Counted from the stretch's first letter, positions 56,509 through 64,000 are shown. The stretch is DNA of 64,000 bases from DATHTC01 sp963746805 (GCA_963746805.1 CAVVCQ010000008.1:992001-1056000); one strand, 5' to 3'. A program made the numbers and translations. The notes: generated from the sequence alone by a model not told the origin.

Positions 56509-57296
56509 TGACGCAGCGCTTCGACACCCCGAACCCGATCCTCGTCGACGTACGCCTCCCCGCCGGCGACGTCGAGCTCGAGGCCGGCGAGACGAGCGAG
56601 ACCGAGGTCACGGTCGAGCCGCTCAACGATGCCGCCCGCGAGCGCCTCGACCAGGTCGTCGTCGCACTCGAGGGCGACCGCCTCCGCGTCGAGGTGCCCG
56701 AGAACCGCTTCTCGATCGGCCGCTCGCCCGAGTACGCCGTGACCGTCAGCTGTCCGACGGGCTCCCGCGTCCGCCTGAAGACCGCGTCGGCCGACCTCAT
56801 CGCCCGGGGCACCGTCGGCGGCGTCGAGGTCAAGGCCGCGTCGGGCGACGTGACCGTCGCGGACGTCGACGGCGACCTGCGCGTCGACGCGGCGAGCTCC
56901 GACATCCGCGCCGCGTCGGTCAGCGGCGACGCGAGCGTCCGCTCGGTCTCCGGGGACATCGAGCTCGGCCGTGCGCTCGGGCCCGTGAACGCCCAGAGCG
57001 TCTCCGGCGACGTCCGCCTGCGCGAGGCGCACGGCCGCACGCAGGTCCAGACCGTGTCCGGGGACCTGAAGGTCGACCGGCTCGCCGCGGGCTCCCTCCA
57101 GCTCAGCGCGGTCTCCGGCGACGTCGACCTGGCGATCGCCCCCGGCGCCGCGGTGTGGCTCGACGTCCGCTCGCTGAGCGGCGACATGAGCTCGGAGCTC
57201 GCGGGCGGCGAGGAGCCCCGCGAGGGCGAAGCCGTCATCGAGATCCGCGGCAAGACCGTGAGCGGCGACGTCAGCGTCCGCCGGGCGGTGGCGTGA
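56508..57296 (+). CDS. DUF4097 beta-helix (adhesin-like) protein
   Basis: A 262-residue protein made of repeating short beta-strands with SGDV/SGDI turns (ASGDVTVADVDGDLRVDAAS, SVRSVSGDIELGRAL, VNAQSVSGDVRLREAHGRTQ, VQTVSGDLKVDRL, LSGDMSSELAGGEEP), predicted to form a right-handed beta-helix. There is no signal peptide or membrane segment, so it is probably cytoplasmic despite the adhesin-like label. ATG 56508 or GTG 56505. It overlaps the MFS gene by 4 nt. In other bacteria DUF4097 genes accompany regulators and membrane proteins of envelope-stress type. Confidence 0.85.
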   Translation: MTQRFDTPNPILVDVRLPAGDVELEAGETSETEVTVEPLNDAARERLDQVVVALEGDRLRVEVPENRFSIGRSPEYAVTVSCPTGSRVRLKTASADLIARGTVGGVEVKAASGDVTVADVDGDLRVDAASSDIRAASVSGDASVRSVSGDIELGRALGPVNAQSVSGDVRLREAHGRTQVQTVSGDLKVDRLAAGSLQLSAVSGDVDLAIAPGAAVWLDVRSLSGDMSSELAGGEEPREGEAVIEIRGKTVSGDVSVRRAVA

Positions 57297-58525
57297 GACG
57301 TCGCACCCCGATCGCCGCGCTGCTCGCGGCCGATGCGGTCTCGAACACGGGCAACGCGATCGCGCGCATCGCGATCCCGTGGCTCGTGCTCGAGGAGACG
57401 GGCAGCGCGGCGCTGACCGGGCTGACGGCGTTCTTCTCGTTCCTCCCGGTCGTCATCTCGGCCTTCTTCGGCGGCGCGCTCGTCGACCGGCTCGGGTTTC
57501 GGCGGACGAGCGTCGCCGCCGACGTCTCGAGCGCCCTTGCGGTCGCCGCCATCCCCCTCGTCGACGCCGTCTCGGGGATCGAGGTCTGGCAGGTGATCGC
57601 GCTCGTGTTCGTCGGCGCGCTGCTGGACGCGCCGGGGGTGACCGCCCGCGAGGCTCTCCTGCCGGACGTCGCGGAGCTCGGGGACGTGCGGATCGAACGC
57701 GCGACCGGGCTCCACGGCGCGATCGCCCGCGGCTCTGTGCTCGTGGGCGCCCCGCTCGGCGGCGTCCTGGTCGCCACGCTCGGCTCGACGACGGCGCTCT
57801 GGGTCGACGCCGTCAGCTTCATGATCTCGGCGATCGTGATCCGCGCCCTCGTGCCGTCGCTGCGCCCGCACGGGCACGACGAGGATGCGCCGAGCCGGTA
57901 CCTCTCGCAGCTCGCTGAGGGCGTGCGCTTCGTGGCCGGGGACCGCCTGCTGAAGGCGATCGTGATCACGGTGCTCATCACCAACTGTCTCGACGGCCCG
58001 ATCTCGCCGGTCGTCTTCCCCGTGATGGCGCGCGAGTCGTTCGGCGGCCCGGAGACGCTCGGGTTGATGCTCGGCACGTTCGGCGGCGCGGCCTTCGTCG
58101 GCGCGCTGGCGTACGGCGCCGTCGGCCACCGGCTCCCGCGGCGCTCCGTCTTCGTCGGCTGCTTCTTCACCTGGTCGGTGATGCTGCTCGTGCTCGCGAC
58201 CCTCCCGTCGCTGCCGTTCACGCTCGCCGCGCTCGCAGTGGGAGGGTTCGCTGCGGGGCCGCTCAACCCGGTGCTGGGCGCGGTGGAGTACGAGCGCATC
58301 CCTGCGCGCCTGCGCGGCCGTGTCTTCGGCGCGATCACCGCCGGCGCCTGGGCTGCGATCCCGCTGGGCACGGTGCTCGGCGGCCTCGCCGTGGAGGCGT
58401 TCGGCGTCCAGGCGACACTCTTCGGGATCGGAGCCGCCTATGTCGCCGTGACGAGCTACGGCTTCTTCAACGCCGCCTTCCGGGAGATGGACCCGCAGGG
58501 CGAGCCCGCGCCTCAGGTCGCCTAG
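57293..58525 (+). CDS. MFS transporter
   Basis: A 410-residue major facilitator with 12 predicted helices. The first half has LLAADAVSNTGNAIARIAIP with WLVLEETGSAALTGLTAFFS and GGALVDRLGFRRTSVAADVS (motif A-like loop). The second half has GALAYGAVGHRLPRRSVFVG and GRVFGAITAGAWAAIPLGTV. The style fits MFS drug or macrolide exporters (MefA-like). The substrate is unknown. GTG 57293 overlaps DUF4097, so it is part of the RHH-controlled operon. Its induction might relieve exposure to a compound sensed by the RHH protein. Confidence 0.88.
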   Translation: MRRRTPIAALLAADAVSNTGNAIARIAIPWLVLEETGSAALTGLTAFFSFLPVVISAFFGGALVDRLGFRRTSVAADVSSALAVAAIPLVDAVSGIEVWQVIALVFVGALLDAPGVTAREALLPDVAELGDVRIERATGLHGAIARGSVLVGAPLGGVLVATLGSTTALWVDAVSFMISAIVIRALVPSLRPHGHDEDAPSRYLSQLAEGVRFVAGDRLLKAIVITVLITNCLDGPISPVVFPVMARESFGGPETLGLMLGTFGGAAFVGALAYGAVGHRLPRRSVFVGCFFTWSVMLLVLATLPSLPFTLAALAVGGFAAGPLNPVLGAVEYERIPARLRGRVFGAITAGAWAAIPLGTVLGGLAVEAFGVQATLFGIGAAYVAVTSYGFFNAAFREMDPQGEPAPQVA

Positions 58526-58539
58526 CTAGCATCGCGCGG

Positions 58540-58944
58540 GTGCATCCGCGGGGCATCCATCATCTCGGCGTCGCGGTCGCGGACCTCGACGAGGCCGTCG
58601 ACACGTACACCCGACTCTTCGGCGCGGAGCTCGAGCATCGCGCGACGGTCGAGGAGCAGGGGGTGGAGGCGGCGGCCGTGCTCGTCGGCGACGGCCGGGT
58701 CGAGCTGCTCGCGTCGCTCGGCGACGAGACCGCGCTCGGCCGCTTCCTCGCGAAGCGCGGGCCGGGGATGCACCATGTCGCCTACGAGGTGGCCGACATC
58801 GACGCCGCCATCGTCGAGCTGGCGGAGAGCGGCGCGGAGCTGATCGACGACGAGCCGCGCGCGGGCCTCTTCGGTCTCGAGGTCGCGTTCGTCCATCCGG
58901 ATTCCGTCCACGGCGTTCTCTCGGAGGTGGTGTCGCGTGGCTAG
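58540..58944 (+). CDS. mce: Methylmalonyl-CoA epimerase (VOC family)
   Basis: Interconverts (R)- and (S)-methylmalonyl-CoA in propionate metabolism. The 134-residue product has two VOC modules: GIHHLGVAVADLDEAVDTYT (metal His, with FGAEL) and GPGMHHVAYEVADIDAAIVE (His), then LIDDEPRAGLFGLEVAFVHP (metal Glu region) and DSVHGVLSEV. TAGCAT ends 7 nt before GTG 58540. The stop overlaps the following small gene by 8 nt. No mutase gene is in the window. Confidence 0.9.
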   Translation: MHPRGIHHLGVAVADLDEAVDTYTRLFGAELEHRATVEEQGVEAAAVLVGDGRVELLASLGDETALGRFLAKRGPGMHHVAYEVADIDAAIVELAESGAELIDDEPRAGLFGLEVAFVHPDSVHGVLSEVVSRG

Positions 58945-59167
58945 TCAACCGCGGGTACGGATCGAGGTCGGTTTCGACGGCGGCCAGGTGATGAACGCGC
59001 TCGTCACGACCGAGAGCGCCGACGGGCTCGAGCGCGCCTTCGCGGCGTCGTCCGAAAGTGTCGTCCAGCTCGACGCGGAGGACGGCACCTACCACGTCTC
59101 CCTCCGGCGCCTCGTGTACGTGACGCGCTACGCGCGGGAGGGTCGTGTCGGCTTCGGGAGCGGCTGA
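58937..59167 (+). CDS. Small beta-rich protein of unknown function
   Basis: A 76-residue protein starting at GTG 58937 inside the end of mce. RVRIEVGFDGGQVMNALVTT, ESADGLERAFAASSESVVQL and DAEDGTYHVSLRRLVYVTRY suggest alternating beta-strands and one helix, with LVYVTRYARE near the end reminiscent of small Sm/Hfq-like or PilZ-like folds. I recognise no family. Tight coupling to mce and good codon usage make it a real gene. Confidence 0.6.
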   Translation: MASQPRVRIEVGFDGGQVMNALVTTESADGLERAFAASSESVVQLDAEDGTYHVSLRRLVYVTRYAREGRVGFGSG

Positions 59168-59209
59168 GGCCCGGTTAGCGGTCGCCGCTGCCGGGCATCG
59201 AGCGATCGG

Positions 59210-59800
59210 ATGACGGATCAGACGACCACGGCACCCGCGCCGTCGAACGAGGACGTCCGCCGGCTGGTCGAGCGCGCGCAGGGCGGCGACCGCGAGGCGC
59301 TCGAGGAGCTCTACCTCCTCCACTTCGACCGGATCTACAGCTACCTGCACATGAGTGTGGGGAACCGGCACGACGCCGAGGACCTCACGACACAGACCTT
59401 CCTCAAGATGCTCGAGTCGATCGGCCGCTTCCGCTGGCAGTCGGCGCCGTTCTCGGCGTGGCTCTTCCGGATCGCCCACAACCTTGCGATGGACCACTTC
59501 CGCGCACGGCGGCGGTGGCAGCCCGAGGAGGACGTGCCGGAGCCGCGCGGGTCGGAGGAGCCGTCGGCCGAGACGCTCGCGATGCGCACGATCGGCCGCG
59601 AGTCGATGCTCACGATGATCGAAGGGCTTTCGCCCGAGCAGCAACAGGTGCTGACGCTGAAGTTCGTCTTCAACTTCTCGAACGGGGAGGTCGCGGGGAT
59701 CCTCGGGAAGACCGAGGGCGCGATCAAGTCCCTGCAGCACCGGGCGCTCGTCTCGCTGCAGAAGCAGCTCGAGAGCGGGACGCCGCCGGCTTCGAGCTAG
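59210..59800 (+). CDS. ECF-type RNA polymerase sigma factor
   Basis: A 196-residue sigma-70 family protein with region 2 (YLLHFDRIYSYLHMSVGNRH, DAEDLTTQTFLKMLESIGRF, FSAWLFRIAHNLAMDHFRAR) and region 4 (LSPEQQQVLTLKFVFNFSNG with EVAGILGKTEGAIKSLQHRA). The linker is acidic (PEPRGSEEPSAET). No anti-sigma gene is adjacent; the next gene is a YchF-like GTPase whose -10 hexamer overlaps this stop codon. Target promoters are unknown. Confidence 0.92.
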   Translation: MTDQTTTAPAPSNEDVRRLVERAQGGDREALEELYLLHFDRIYSYLHMSVGNRHDAEDLTTQTFLKMLESIGRFRWQSAPFSAWLFRIAHNLAMDHFRARRRWQPEEDVPEPRGSEEPSAETLAMRTIGRESMLTMIEGLSPEQQQVLTLKFVFNFSNGEVAGILGKTEGAIKSLQHRALVSLQKQLESGTPPASS

Positions 59801-59811
59801 CCTCCGCCGCG

Positions 59812-60735
59812 GTGGCGCTGGAGGTCGGCATCGTCGGGCTGCCGTCGTCGGGGAAGACGACGCTGTTCCGCGCGCTCACGCGGACGGATGCGGGTGAGTT
59901 CGGCAAGGAGAACGTGGGCATGGCCGCGGTCGCCGACGACCGGCTCGACCGCCTCGCCGCGATCGTCCGGGCCAAGAAGGTCACGCCCGCGTCGGTGCGC
60001 GTGGTCGACGTGCCGGGGACGGGCGCGCAGCTGCTCGGCAACCTGCGCCAGGTCGACGCGCTGCTCGTCGTGCTCGACGCGTTCACCGGCACGCGCGACC
60101 CCGCGGCCGACCTCGAGACGCTCGGGCTCGAGCTGCTCGTCGCCGACCGCGACCACGTGGAGCGGCGGCTCGAGCGGGTCGGCAAGCAGGCGAAGTCCGG
60201 CGACGCCAAGCTGCGCGCCGAGGCGGAGGAGCTCGAGCGGCTGCTCGCGCACATCGACGAGGGGAAGACGCTGGCCGACTGGCCGGGCGAGCTCCCACGC
60301 GAGCTCGAGCCGCTGACGACGAAGCCGCTGCTCACGCTCGAGAACGGACCGGCGGGCATCGATCTCGGGCTCGAGGCCGAGCTCTCCGAGCTGTCCGACG
60401 AGGAGGCGGCGGAGTTCCGCGAGGGACGCCCGTCGGCGCTCGGCGAGGTGACGCGGCGGCTGCGCGACGAGCTCGACCTGATCACGTTCTTCACCGCGGG
60501 CGAGAAGGAGACCCGCGCCTGGACGCTGCACCGCGGCGAGACGGCCCTCGACGCCGCCGCGACGATCCACAGCGACATCGCGCGCGGCTTCATCCGCGCG
60601 GAGGTGATCGACGCGGACGACCTGATCCGCACGGGCTCGCACACGGAAGCCGCACGGCAGGGGCTGCAGCGGCTCGAGGGGAAGACGTACGTCGTCCAGG
60701 ACGGCGACGTTCTGAACGTTCGGTTCAACCTGTAG
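59812..60735 (+). CDS. ychF: YchF/Obg-family GTPase, divergent short form
   Basis: A 307-residue protein (canonical YchF ~363). The G1 motif is GIVGLPSSGKTTLFRALTRT (usually GLPNVGKST). It continues GMAAVADDRLDRLAAIVRAK, VVDVPGTGAQLLGNLRQVDA (G3, DVPG) and a helical domain, then a C-terminal TGS domain ATIHSDIARGFIRAEVIDAD ending GKTYVVQDGDVLNVRFN. The usual NxxE base-recognition motif (NMxE) is not evident; TLENG is in the approximate place. TAGCCT, ending 8 nt before GTG 59812, reuses the sigma-factor stop. Repeat copy 2 follows after 2 nt. Confidence 0.85.
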   Translation: MALEVGIVGLPSSGKTTLFRALTRTDAGEFGKENVGMAAVADDRLDRLAAIVRAKKVTPASVRVVDVPGTGAQLLGNLRQVDALLVVLDAFTGTRDPAADLETLGLELLVADRDHVERRLERVGKQAKSGDAKLRAEAEELERLLAHIDEGKTLADWPGELPRELEPLTTKPLLTLENGPAGIDLGLEAELSELSDEEAAEFREGRPSALGEVTRRLRDELDLITFFTAGEKETRAWTLHRGETALDAAATIHSDIARGFIRAEVIDADDLIRTGSHTEAARQGLQRLEGKTYVVQDGDVLNVRFNL

Positions 60736-60737
60736 GA

Positions 60738-61008
60738 GCGTGGGGGAACCCATGGTTCCCCCACGAGCCCCCTCCTTCACCTGAGGGCTTCGAGTTGCGT
60801 CTGCGTGGCCTCTCGGGCGGATGAACCGCCCTTCGGCCGAGGGGCCGTCTCTCGTTGCAGTGGCCGGGCATGGTCGTGTGGCCTGCGCGCGCGCACCTGC
60901 GGTGCGGGCGCTCCGGCCAGGGACCGGTTCTCATCGGCACGGGCGTGTCGTGACGGGCGGGATGCGCTGTGCCCCTGGACGGGGCACGCGGCGATCCCGC
61001 CCGTCCGA
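60738..61008 (+). repeat. Structured 271-nt repeat element, copy 2
   Basis: Second copy of the element at 34862-35135, on the opposite strand, and again beginning 2 nt after a stop codon (ychF) in the direction of that gene. Stems: A 60739-60750/60754-60765. B 60807-60816/60837-60846 with an inner 60817-60820/60826-60829. C 60861-60867/60913-60919 with an inner GC stem. D 60952-60963/60994-61005 with an inner GTGCCCC/GGGGCAC. No long T-run follows. Differences from copy 1 lie only in linkers and internal loops. No protein frame is conserved. Confidence 0.9.
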
Positions 61009-61036
61009 TCGCTGCGGGGCCCTGTGAATACGGCTT

Positions 61037-61076
61037 GAAAGTGACGTAGTGACAGGCTGTTGCTTTGTCGCTTTCG
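61037..61076. repeat. REP-like palindrome upstream of the LacI-family gene
   Basis: GAAAGTGAC (61037-61045) pairs with GTCGCTTTC (61067-61075). The 29 nt at 61048-61076 match the pabB insertion (49447-49475, inverted) with one mismatch. A partial GTGAC duplication is present. It lies 28 nt after the 271-nt element and 71 nt before the LacI start. The stretch 61077-61132 shows nothing further. Confidence 0.7.
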
Positions 61077-61146
61077 CGCGCTATTCCGGCGGCGGTGGGC
61101 GGATCCGCGTTGTTATCCGGAAGGGCTTTGCGTACGGTTGCCACGG

Positions 61147-62151
61147 ATGCGGGACGCGACGAGGGCTCGCGCAACGATCTTCGACGTGGCCGAGGCCGCG
61201 AACGTTTCGATCACGACGGTCTCGCACGTCTTCTCCGGGAAGCGCCGGGTCAACGAGGCGACCCGGCAGCGCGTGCTCGAGGCCGCGGAGCGCCTCTCCT
61301 ACCGGCCGCGCGCGATCGCGCGTGCCCTCGCCGCCGGCCGGACGAACACGCTCGCGCTCACGATCCCGTTCACGGGGCCCGACCTGTTGCTGAACTCGTT
61401 CTTCCAGGAGTTCCTGCCGGCGCTCTCGCTCGCCGGCCTCGACCGCGGGCTCAGCTTCCTGTACGTCCCGCCGGACGCCGCGCCGGAGCTCTCCGCGCCG
61501 CTCCTCGACGGCCGTGTGGACGGGGTCGTGCTCGTGCTCCCCGACGACCACGACCCGTTCGTCCGCACCGTGCTCGAGTCGGGCGTGCCGTTCGTCAGCA
61601 TCGGCCCGCTGCGCTCCGACCCCGCCGCGCGGTGGATCACGGTCGACGCCGGCGAGATGCACGACGCGATGATCGGCCACCTCACGGAGCGCGGCTACGA
61701 GCGGCCGGCGCTCCTCTCGCTCGAGTACAAGGCCTCGGCGATCGAGGTACAGGAGCGGGCGTTCCGCGAGCGCGCGGGTGCCGATGCGCCGATCGTGGAA
61801 TGCGCACACACATCCGAGCGGGACGGCTATGACGCCACGCTCGAGGCGTTGTCGGTCCATGAGCCGCGCCCGGACGCGCTCGTCTGTCTGGGCACCGGGC
61901 TCGCGGTCGGCGCACTGCGGGCCTGCGCGGATCTCGAGCTCTCGGTCCCGGACGAGATGGGGATCGTCAGCGTCGGCGACGGACCGGAGGCGACGCACGT
62001 CGACCCGCAGCTGACGGCGCTCGACCTCCAGCCGGCGCGACATGCCGAGCTGGCGATCGAGTTCCTCGCCGCGACCTTCCGCGACGAGACTCCTGAGGCG
62101 CCGGTCCGCGTCGAGGCGACCCTCGTCCCGCGCGGCTCGACCGAGCGCTAG
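61147..62151 (+). CDS. LacI-family transcriptional regulator
   Basis: A sugar- or effector-responsive repressor. The 334-residue product has the LacI HTH (TIFDVAEAANVSITTVSHVF, SGKRRVNEATRQRVLEAAER, LSYRPRAIARALAAGRTNT) and a periplasmic-binding-protein-like effector domain (LDGRVDGVVLVLPDDHDPFV, HLTERGYERPALLSLEYKAS, GIVSVGDGPEATHVDPQLTA). I chose ATG 61147: TACGGT ends 8 nt upstream and the HTH starts soon after. Target genes are unknown. The adjacent genes are a convergent transporter and an intergenic repeat. Its TAG shares CTAG with the convergent transporter stop. Confidence 0.92.
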   Translation: MRDATRARATIFDVAEAANVSITTVSHVFSGKRRVNEATRQRVLEAAERLSYRPRAIARALAAGRTNTLALTIPFTGPDLLLNSFFQEFLPALSLAGLDRGLSFLYVPPDAAPELSAPLLDGRVDGVVLVLPDDHDPFVRTVLESGVPFVSIGPLRSDPAARWITVDAGEMHDAMIGHLTERGYERPALLSLEYKASAIEVQERAFRERAGADAPIVECAHTSERDGYDATLEALSVHEPRPDALVCLGTGLAVGALRACADLELSVPDEMGIVSVGDGPEATHVDPQLTALDLQPARHAELAIEFLAATFRDETPEAPVRVEATLVPRGSTER

Positions 62152-62978
62152 CCGACGCTGACGCAGGCGACGCCGACGAGGGCGGCGCCGATGCCGGCCG
62201 CCCGCAACGGCGCGATTCGCTCGCGGAGGAGCGTCGCCGCCAGGAGCACGGTCACGACGGGGTAGAGCGAGGCGACGACGGCGACGATGCTCGTGTAACC
62301 GCGGTTGAGCGCCGCCGCGAGCAGCGCGTTCGCGCCCGCGTCGAACAGGCCGATCGCCACGAGCACGGGCAGGAGCCGGATGGGTGCGCGCAGCACCCCG
62401 CGGGACAGGGCCGCCGCGACCGCGAGGGCCGACGCCACGCCGCGCGAGACGAAGACCGCCCACGGTGCGCTCGATTCGCTGGCCACGTCGATGAACACGA
62501 AGTAGAGGCCGAAGCCGAGCGCCGCGAGCAGCGCGAAGCCGACGCCGGCCGCGACACGGCCGCCGGCCGGGCCCGGCTCTCGCGAGACGAGGGCGACGCC
62601 CGCGAGGATGGCGGCCGCGCCCAGGAGCTGGATCGCGCCCGGCCGCTCGCCGCGTGCGAGGCCGTAGGTGAGCGGGATCAGCGCGGCCAGCGTCGACACG
62701 GGCGCGACGACGCCGATCGCCCCCACGGCCATGCCCTGGTAGAGCCCTCCCAGCCCCACGACACCGGCGACCCCGGCCGCGACCGCGGCGGCGGTGGCCG
62801 TGGCTCCGAGCGGGTCGTCGCCGCTCGCCGCGACGAGGATCCCGAGCAGGACCCACCCGGCCACTTCGGACACGGCCAGCACGGCCAGCGTGGCGAGCCG
62901 GCGCGAGGTGACGCCCCCGAGGAAGTCCCCGACGCCCCAGGCGACGCTCGCCGCGAAGGCGAGCGCGATCGCGGTCAC
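62148..62978 (-). CDS. EamA/DMT-family transporter
   Basis: A 276-residue protein with ten hydrophobic helices in two EamA repeats (ALAFAASVAWGVGDFLGGVT, PVSTLAALIPLTYGLARGER; then GFALLAALGFGLYFVFIDVA, SLYPVVTVLLAATLLRERIA). DMT members export amino acids or metabolites; the substrate cannot be told. GTG 62976-62978 overlaps the stop of the HD-domain gene (GTGA), so the two are cotranscribed. The stop TAG shares CTAG with lacI. Confidence 0.88.
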   Translation of the reverse strand: MTAIALAFAASVAWGVGDFLGGVTSRRLATLAVLAVSEVAGWVLLGILVAASGDDPLGATATAAAVAAGVAGVVGLGGLYQGMAVGAIGVVAPVSTLAALIPLTYGLARGERPGAIQLLGAAAILAGVALVSREPGPAGGRVAAGVGFALLAALGFGLYFVFIDVASESSAPWAVFVSRGVASALAVAAALSRGVLRAPIRLLPVLVAIGLFDAGANALLAAALNRGYTSIVAVVASLYPVVTVLLAATLLRERIAPLRAAGIGAALVGVACVSVG

Positions 62979-63808
62979 CCGCGGTCGACGGGACGCGTCG
63001 CCGCGACGGCGTCCAGCTGATTCGCGTGGTAGAGCACCGCCGCCTCGGCCGTTCGGGCGGCGCGGGCCTCGTGGTGCGAGGCGATCGCGTGGAGGACCTC
63101 GGCCCGGCCGGTCGGGTCGAGTCCGCCTGCCCGCTCCTCCACGAGCCGGACCCCGAGGTGGACGTGGCCGAGCAACTCGCCCTCGGGCGTCGGCCGGAAC
63201 GCCGGCGGCCGGCCGAGCTCGAGCGTCCGCCCGACGTCGTGGAGCAGCGCCGCCGCGAGCAGCAGGTCGGCCCGCAGGCGCGGGTGGAGCTGCGTCGTCT
63301 CACGGCAGATCGTGGCGACGCCGACGGTGTGCTCGAGCAACCCGCCGGCGTACGAGTGGTGGCCGTCGATCGTCGCGGGCAGCGTCCGCAGCCGCTGCCG
63401 CACCGGCTCGTCGAGCACGCGCTCGACCACCGCGCGCAGCTCCGCGTGCGCGATCTCGGCGATGAGGAAGTCGAGGAACCCGTCGAGCTCGTCGGCGTCG
63501 CGGCGCATCGCCGGGGCGAGGGCGGCGGCGTCGGTGTCCGGCGCGGCCTCGAGCGTGCGCACCTCGAGCTGGAGCCGGTCGCGGAACCGCTCGACGCGGC
63601 CGAGCACGCGCACGGCGTCGCCCTCGTCGAAGCGGCCGTCCAGGAGCTCCACGTCCTGCCAGACGCGGCCCTCGATCCGCCCGCTCGGGTCGACGAGCTC
63701 GAGCGCGAGGTACGGCGCGCCGGCCCGCGTCGTCAGCCGCTGCTTCCGCGCCACCGCATAGACGCCGTCCACCACGCGGTCTGGCGTGAGCTCGGCGATC
63801 GCGGCCAC
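62975..63808 (-). CDS. YhaM-like 3'-5' exoribonuclease (OB-fold plus HD domain)
   Basis: A 277-residue protein with an N-terminal OB-fold (VVDGVYAVARKQRLTTRAGA, EGRVWQDVELLDGRFDEGDA) and a C-terminal HD phosphohydrolase domain (ATIDGHHSYAGGLLEHTVGV, LLLAAALLHDVGRTLELGRP, then AIASHHEARAARTAEAAVLY). The HD metal motif is LLHDVG, with further His at GGLLEH. YhaM degrades RNA and single-stranded DNA in Firmicutes. GTG 63806-63808 has TAGCAT on the minus strand, ending 6 nt upstream. Confidence 0.87.
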   Translation of the reverse strand: MAAIAELTPDRVVDGVYAVARKQRLTTRAGAPYLALELVDPSGRIEGRVWQDVELLDGRFDEGDAVRVLGRVERFRDRLQLEVRTLEAAPDTDAAALAPAMRRDADELDGFLDFLIAEIAHAELRAVVERVLDEPVRQRLRTLPATIDGHHSYAGGLLEHTVGVATICRETTQLHPRLRADLLLAAALLHDVGRTLELGRPPAFRPTPEGELLGHVHLGVRLVEERAGGLDPTGRAEVLHAIASHHEARAARTAEAAVLYHANQLDAVAATRPVDRG

Positions 63809-63833
63809 CGCGCGATGCTAGCTTGGCGGCGCG
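63809..63833. promoter_or_regulatory. Divergent YhaM-like/DUF1015 promoter
   Basis: ATGCTAGCTT (63815-63824) gives TAGCAT on the minus strand (6 nt before the YhaM-like GTG). It gives TAGCTT on the plus strand (63819-63824, 9 nt before the DUF1015 ATG). The hexamers overlap by two bases in a 25-bp gap. Confidence 0.5.
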
Positions 63834-64000
63834 ATGGCGCTGATCCGGCCCTTCCGCGCGGTGCGGTACGACGAGGCCACGGCCGGCCCGCTCGAGACGC
63901 TCGTGGCCCCGCCGTACGACGTCCTCGACGACGCGGCCCGGTCGGAGCTGCTCGCGCGCAACCCACACAACGTCGTCCACCTGACGCTGCCCGAGTCGGA
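63834..64000 (+). CDS. DUF1015 family protein (5' part, cut by the window edge)
   Basis: The first ~55 residues are present: MALIRPFRAVRYDEATAGPL, ETLVAPPYDVLDDAARSELL, ARNPHNVVHLTLPE. The order I-x-P-F-x-A-x-R-Y, VAPPYDV and NPxNxVxL is the well-conserved N-terminus of DUF1015 proteins, an uncharacterised family of ~400 residues. It starts at ATG 63834 and continues past the right edge. It is divergent from the YhaM-like gene. Confidence 0.88.
   Translation, partial: MALIRPFRAVRYDEATAGPLETLVAPPYDVLDDAARSELLARNPHNVVHLTLPES

Noticed and set aside
61049..61146. Coding start upstream of the LacI gene, and a short frame beginning in the REP-like repeat
   Set aside because: The LacI HTH begins just after ATG 61147, which has a TACGGT hexamer 8 nt upstream. 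The upstream stretch is repeat-derived.

Overview
The window is very GC-rich, densely packed bacterial chromosome with many GTG starts. Gene content points to an actinobacterium, most likely class Thermoleophilia (Gaiellales/Solirubrobacterales type). The supporting features are the dnaA/rpmH/rnpA/yidD/yidC/jag/rsmG/parAB origin cluster, a class E-like sortase, a PknB-type kinase, a TreT trehalose synthase and an MqnP-like prenyltransferase. The taxonomic placement is an inference from gene content.

Layout. 1-6.1 kb: origin region, with dnaA (minus, cut by the window edge) divergent from rpmH-rnpA-yidD-yidC-jag-rsmG, then parAB. 6.1-18.9 kb: tRNA-Ile, a DUF151 nuclease, and envelope genes (L,D-transpeptidase, CPBP protease, MscS, bifunctional penicillin-binding protein, membrane glycosyltransferase, Ser/Thr kinase, sortase with an M28-like membrane protein) plus moeA. 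18.9-25.7 kb: two-component system, HtrA, an RsbW-like anti-sigma ATPase, TreT and a divergent GT20 enzyme. 25.7-34.7 kb: moaC-mogA-prenyltransferase, then a long operon joining cytochrome c maturation (ccmABC, ccmD-like, hemX/ccsA-like) to tetrapyrrole synthesis (hemA, hemC, hemD). 34.7-45.1 kb: mixed accessory genes (purine permease, SoxA-like oxidase, small membrane proteins, enolase-superfamily enzyme, DsbA-like protein, tRNA-Phe, arginase). 45.1-55.8 kb: rarA, tryptophan dioxygenase, M20 peptidase, pabB-pabC, DUF1385, NAD salvage (pncB-pncA) and a short FtsH. 55.8-64 kb: an RHH regulator-microprotein-DUF4097-MFS operon, methylmalonyl-CoA epimerase, ECF sigma factor, YchF-like GTPase, LacI regulator, DMT transporter, YhaM-like HD protein and the start of a DUF1015 gene.

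Three whole-window patterns stand out. (1) About 20 first-of-operon genes have a TANNNT hexamer ending only 4-9 nt before the start codon. This is the signature of leaderless transcripts, and in several divergent pairs the two -10 hexamers overlap. (2) A ~272-nt element is present twice in opposite orientation, each copy starting 2 nt after a stop codon. It folds into four strong hairpins and all differences between the copies fall outside the stems. (3) Eight single-base insertions break seven otherwise intact conserved genes, mostly in short G or C runs. These look like base-calling or assembly errors rather than real pseudogenes.

No CRISPR array, prophage or intact transposase was seen.
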